Below, one piece after another: positions 4,769 to 6,984 of a DNA stretch of 6,984 nt. The stretch comes from Nitrospirae bacterium RBG_19FT_COMBO_42_15 (GTDB lineage: Bacteria > Nitrospirota > CAKKRA01 > 9FT-COMBO-42-15), in contig MHEL01000107.1 in NCBI GenBank assembly GCA_001803815.1, positions 5,661-12,644 of the forward strand. Direction: 5' to 3'. The notes below the pieces were generated by a model, which was not told the origin of the DNA, ran no database searches, and saw nothing but the letters and a program-made list of their open reading frames with translations. Numbering within the stretch: the stretch's first letter is position 1; every line of letters starts with the position of its first letter. A program made the position numbers and the translations under genes.

Positions 4769-6679
4769 TTACTTTTCAATCTTCCCCAGTATATCACTTG
4801 CATATTGTTTAAGCATGGCGTCCTTCTCCATGCGCATTAAATCCTCAAGCGCGCTTTTTGCGCCTTCTGTCTTTAGCTGACCCAAGACCTTAATTGCAGC
4901 AAGCTTTACATCCCAGTCTTTATCATTTATAAGTTCAACTACCTTGTTTGTCGCCTTTTTGTCGCCAATCATGCCAATGGCGTCAATTGCAGCGATCTTT
5001 ACTACACCAACCTTATCATCAAGCATTTCTATTATCGGTTGAACTGCATCCTTTCCGCCAATCTCTGCTATTCCTTTTACTACTGCAACCCTTATCCAGA
5101 TATCATTATCATTCAATAGAGAAATCAGCGGATTAAGGAATTTTTTATTTTTCTTGCCGACTATCGCTGAGACCGCCGCATAACGGACCTGCTTCTCTTC
5201 ATCTGTAAGGGCAACCATAAGACCGCCTTCTACAGCAGGGTCATTTATAGAGCCGAGTGCATTAACTGCGCACTGCCTGACATAAGGGCTTTCATCCTTC
5301 AGCATAAACAATAGATTTCCAACCGCCTCTTTAGCATTTATCTTCCCTAAGATCCTTGCGCCGTTGCCCCTTATATTCTCATTCTCATTAGAAAGCATTT
5401 TAACAAAATGTGAAATCAGGGATTTATCCTTAATCCTGCTTAAGGCGTCAACAGCAGCCTCCTGCACATTCGGATATTCATCATTCAGAAGGTCTATTAA
5501 CGCCTTAGAGGCAGCGGCATCGCCGATCTTTCCAAGCGCAAGGGCGCTCGTCTGCCTTACATGCCCGTTTTCATCGCCTAACAGCAAAGTAAGGTGATTA
5601 ACAGATTTTTTATTTCCAATCTCGCCTAAAATCCTTGCAATCGCCTCCCTGACAACCTCATCCCCTTTTATAATCTCTTCAATTACAGCATCCTCAGCAT
5701 CCCTGCCTATGTTGATTATTGCGTTAATGACCTCATTTTTATAATCACTGTCTATAAGCTTCAGCAATGGTTTTACTGAATTCAGGTTTTTTGACCATCC
5801 GAGCATCTTTATTGCTGAGATTCTGACTTTTGGGTTAAAGTTTTCCAATGCATCTATAAGATATGAAACAGCTTCATCGTTTAATGTTTCCTTGACCTTT
5901 AAAACAATTTTGTTTCTAATATTTTTTTCATTATTCTTTTCATAAATATTAATAATAGAATTAAGGGCAGAGTTTCTTAACTTTTTATCTTTAAAGGAAG
6001 CGGTAAGCGCATCCAATGACTTTATATCGCCTATTGCGCCGAGGGCTTCTACAACAGCCTTCTCAATGCCATTTTTATTTATCATCTCTATTAATACATC
6101 AACTATTTTCGGATTGCCGATCATCTCTAATGCCTTAATAACTGTGTAAAGAAAAAGCTTGTCATCGCTCTCTTTCAGCGCTTTTACCAGCGGTTCTATT
6201 GCTGACTCATCCCTTAGCTTGCCGAGCGACTCAACAGAGGAAAGAGATACATTTTCATCAGTATCAGACAAGCTGTTTATTAATGCATTGGCAGCCCTTT
6301 TATCATTGATATCGCCTAAAATATCTGCGGCAAACTTCCTGACATCCCTGTCGTTATCCTTAAGGGTGTCTATCAGAAAGGGAACGGACAATGCGCCAAG
6401 CTTTGTCAATACCTCCACAGCGGCATTCCGCAGGCCTGCATTATCTTCTGACCTCAGGGATGAAATCAGTCCGATGAAGATATTATCATTGTGCTCAAAA
6501 TTCAATAACGCCGAAACAGCGGTCTTTCTTACACGCCAGTCCTCATCACCTAATGCCTTGAGCAGCGGCTCTATGCATTCTTCAGTGCGAAGCTCGCCGA
6601 GCCTCTCAACTGCACGGCGTCTAATCTCGGTTTCTTTTGATGACAAGTCGCTTATATATTTATTTATCTTATTTATCAT
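4769..6679 (-). CDS. HEAT-repeat (PBS-lyase-like) scaffold protein
   Basis: The 636-residue protein consists almost wholly of about 19-20 tandem HEAT units of roughly 31 residues, of the type xVRxxAaxaLGxIgdxxaxxxLixlLxDex. Clear units open at VRKTAV (about 50), VRKFAA (113), VRQTSA (374), VRQCAV (467), VRYAAV (498) and VKLAAI (591), and the 31-residue pitch is nearly constant from about 340 to 620. The stretch around 230-290 is less regular, with an inserted Lys/Asn-rich helix. Such repeats form a curved helical solenoid that binds proteins; the PBS-lyase label reflects family history, not an expected phycobilin activity. There is no signal peptide, membrane segment or catalytic motif. The ATG at 6679-6677 lies 15 nt after the preceding stop codon and has only a weak ribosome site before a run of eight A. 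Its place before cheR/cheB suggests a chemosensory scaffold; HEAT proteins are known in some chemosensory clusters, such as the Che7 system of Myxococcus. The exact partner is unknown. Confidence 0.92.
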   Translation of the reverse strand: MINKINKYISDLSSKETEIRRRAVERLGELRTEECIEPLLKALGDEDWRVRKTAVSALLNFEHNDNIFIGLISSLRSEDNAGLRNAAVEVLTKLGALSVPFLIDTLKDNDRDVRKFAADILGDINDKRAANALINSLSDTDENVSLSSVESLGKLRDESAIEPLVKALKESDDKLFLYTVIKALEMIGNPKIVDVLIEMINKNGIEKAVVEALGAIGDIKSLDALTASFKDKKLRNSALNSIINIYEKNNEKNIRNKIVLKVKETLNDEAVSYLIDALENFNPKVRISAIKMLGWSKNLNSVKPLLKLIDSDYKNEVINAIINIGRDAEDAVIEEIIKGDEVVREAIARILGEIGNKKSVNHLTLLLGDENGHVRQTSALALGKIGDAAASKALIDLLNDEYPNVQEAAVDALSRIKDKSLISHFVKMLSNENENIRGNGARILGKINAKEAVGNLLFMLKDESPYVRQCAVNALGSINDPAVEGGLMVALTDEEKQVRYAAVSAIVGKKNKKFLNPLISLLNDNDIWIRVAVVKGIAEIGGKDAVQPIIEMLDDKVGVVKIAAIDAIGMIGDKKATNKVVELINDKDWDVKLAAIKVLGQLKTEGAKSALEDLMRMEKDAMLKQYASDILGKIEK

Positions 6680-6694
6680 TTTTTTTAAACCCGA

Positions 6695-6984
6695 TTAAAG
6701 ATTTAATGATTTTCTCTTATTCCTGATAAACTCCTCTAATGTTTCATTAAAGTAATTTGTAGCCGATAAGATTTCAGGCGGCACCCTTTCCTTATAAAGT
6801 TTTTTGCCTTCTTCAATCTCTGCCTTTAATACCTCATAAAATTTATTATTTCTGATGCCATTTTCAACAGCCTTTTGATTGTAAAGGGCAACATCCGAAA
6901 TAATAATCCTTGCAAATCTTTTTGCCTTTTCATGCTCTGGGGATAGATTCTCAGCTTTTTCTTCTATCCTTACTACTTCCTCTT
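6695..6984 (-). CDS. C-terminal part of a protein of unknown function (cut by window edge)
   Basis: Reading in from the right edge, an open frame of 95 codons ends at TAA (6697-6695), 15 nt before the HEAT start codon; its own start lies outside the window. The visible part is charged and mostly helical. It contains the block HEKAKRFARIIISDVALYNQ (about residues 17-36), then VENGIRNNKFYEVLKAEIEEGKKLYKERVPPEI and a Lys/Arg-rich end, NKRKSLNL. From memory, this RFAR-SDxALYNQ plus RVPPEI arrangement resembles tails seen at the end of MJ0042-type zinc-ribbon or similar cytoplasmic proteins in Deltaproteobacteria and Nitrospirota, but I cannot confirm this, and the diagnostic N-terminal domain is missing. 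The short spacing and shared strand suggest one operon with the HEAT gene. I name no function. Confidence 0.8.
   Translation of the reverse strand, partial: EEVVRIEEKAENLSPEHEKAKRFARIIISDVALYNQKAVENGIRNNKFYEVLKAEIEEGKKLYKERVPPEILSATNYFNETLEEFIRNKRKSLNL

Noticed and set aside
4769..6679. HEAT gene as a phycobilisome lyase
   Set aside because: The PBS-lyase similarity is only the shared HEAT-like repeat; no phycobiliprotein genes or lyase partners are present, and the context is chemosensory.
4769..6679. The regular 93-nt periodicity as a DNA tandem repeat
   Set aside because: The periodicity is at protein level from 31-residue HEAT units; the nucleotide sequences of the units have diverged widely and do not form a recent tandem array.
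6159..6698. A 179-codon open frame on the plus strand opposite the start of the HEAT gene
   Set aside because: Its Ser/Leu-rich translation mirrors the HEAT codons in the opposite frame, has no recognisable domain, and the HEAT frame is clearly real. The same applies to the other plus-strand frames at 344-634, 1519-1716, 2489-2737, 2721-2999, 4584-4880, 4948-5136 and 5364-5597.

Overview
The window holds eight protein-coding genes, two of them cut by the window edges, all on the minus strand; it therefore reads from right (6984) to left (1). The base composition is AT-rich, roughly 40% GC by eye. The proteins are typically bacterial: a Bacillus-type split FGAM synthase (separate PurQ and small PurL), a CheR/CheB pair, a GAF protein, a CheY-type receiver and a HEAT-repeat protein. 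The combination, together with the style of the partial right-hand protein, suggests a Gram-negative anaerobe of the Nitrospirota or former Deltaproteobacteria kind, possibly uncultivated. No marker gene fixes this, so the assignment is a low-confidence inference.

Layout in transcription order. (1) 6984-6695: C-terminal 95 residues of a protein of unknown function. (2) 6679-4769: a 636-residue protein built almost entirely of about 19-20 HEAT repeats. (3) 4767-4703: a compact 65-nt palindromic element, with 14-bp outer arms enclosing two 7-bp triloop hairpins and flanked by TTTA on both sides, filling nearly the whole gap before cheR. (4) 4690-3839: cheR, the chemoreceptor methyltransferase. 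(5) 3805-2732: cheB, the methylesterase/deamidase with its receiver domain, starting at TTG behind a strong Shine-Dalgarno. (6) An 88-nt gap with a good sigma-70-type promoter (TTGATA-17-TATTAT) and two palindromes around its -10 box. (7) 2643-1795: a coiled-coil plus GAF-domain protein. (8) A 70-nt gap containing an inverted repeat. (9) 1724-1344: a single-domain CheY-like receiver. (10) 1343-645 purQ and 643-1 purL (N-terminal 214 residues), packed head to tail with 0 and 1 nt between stop and start.

Function. The right and centre part encodes the adaptation arm (CheR/CheB) of a chemosensory pathway plus a probable scaffold (HEAT), a possible sensor (GAF) and an output receiver (CheY-like). 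CheA, CheW and receptors are not in the window. The left part encodes two of the three subunits of FGAM synthase for purine synthesis; PurS is not seen. The GAF-CheY-purQ-purL run probably shares one transcript from the promoter at 2715-2687, so housekeeping purine genes appear to sit downstream of signalling genes. The least ordinary features are the structured element between the HEAT gene and cheR, the palindrome-decorated promoter, and the zero-gap join of a response regulator to purQ.
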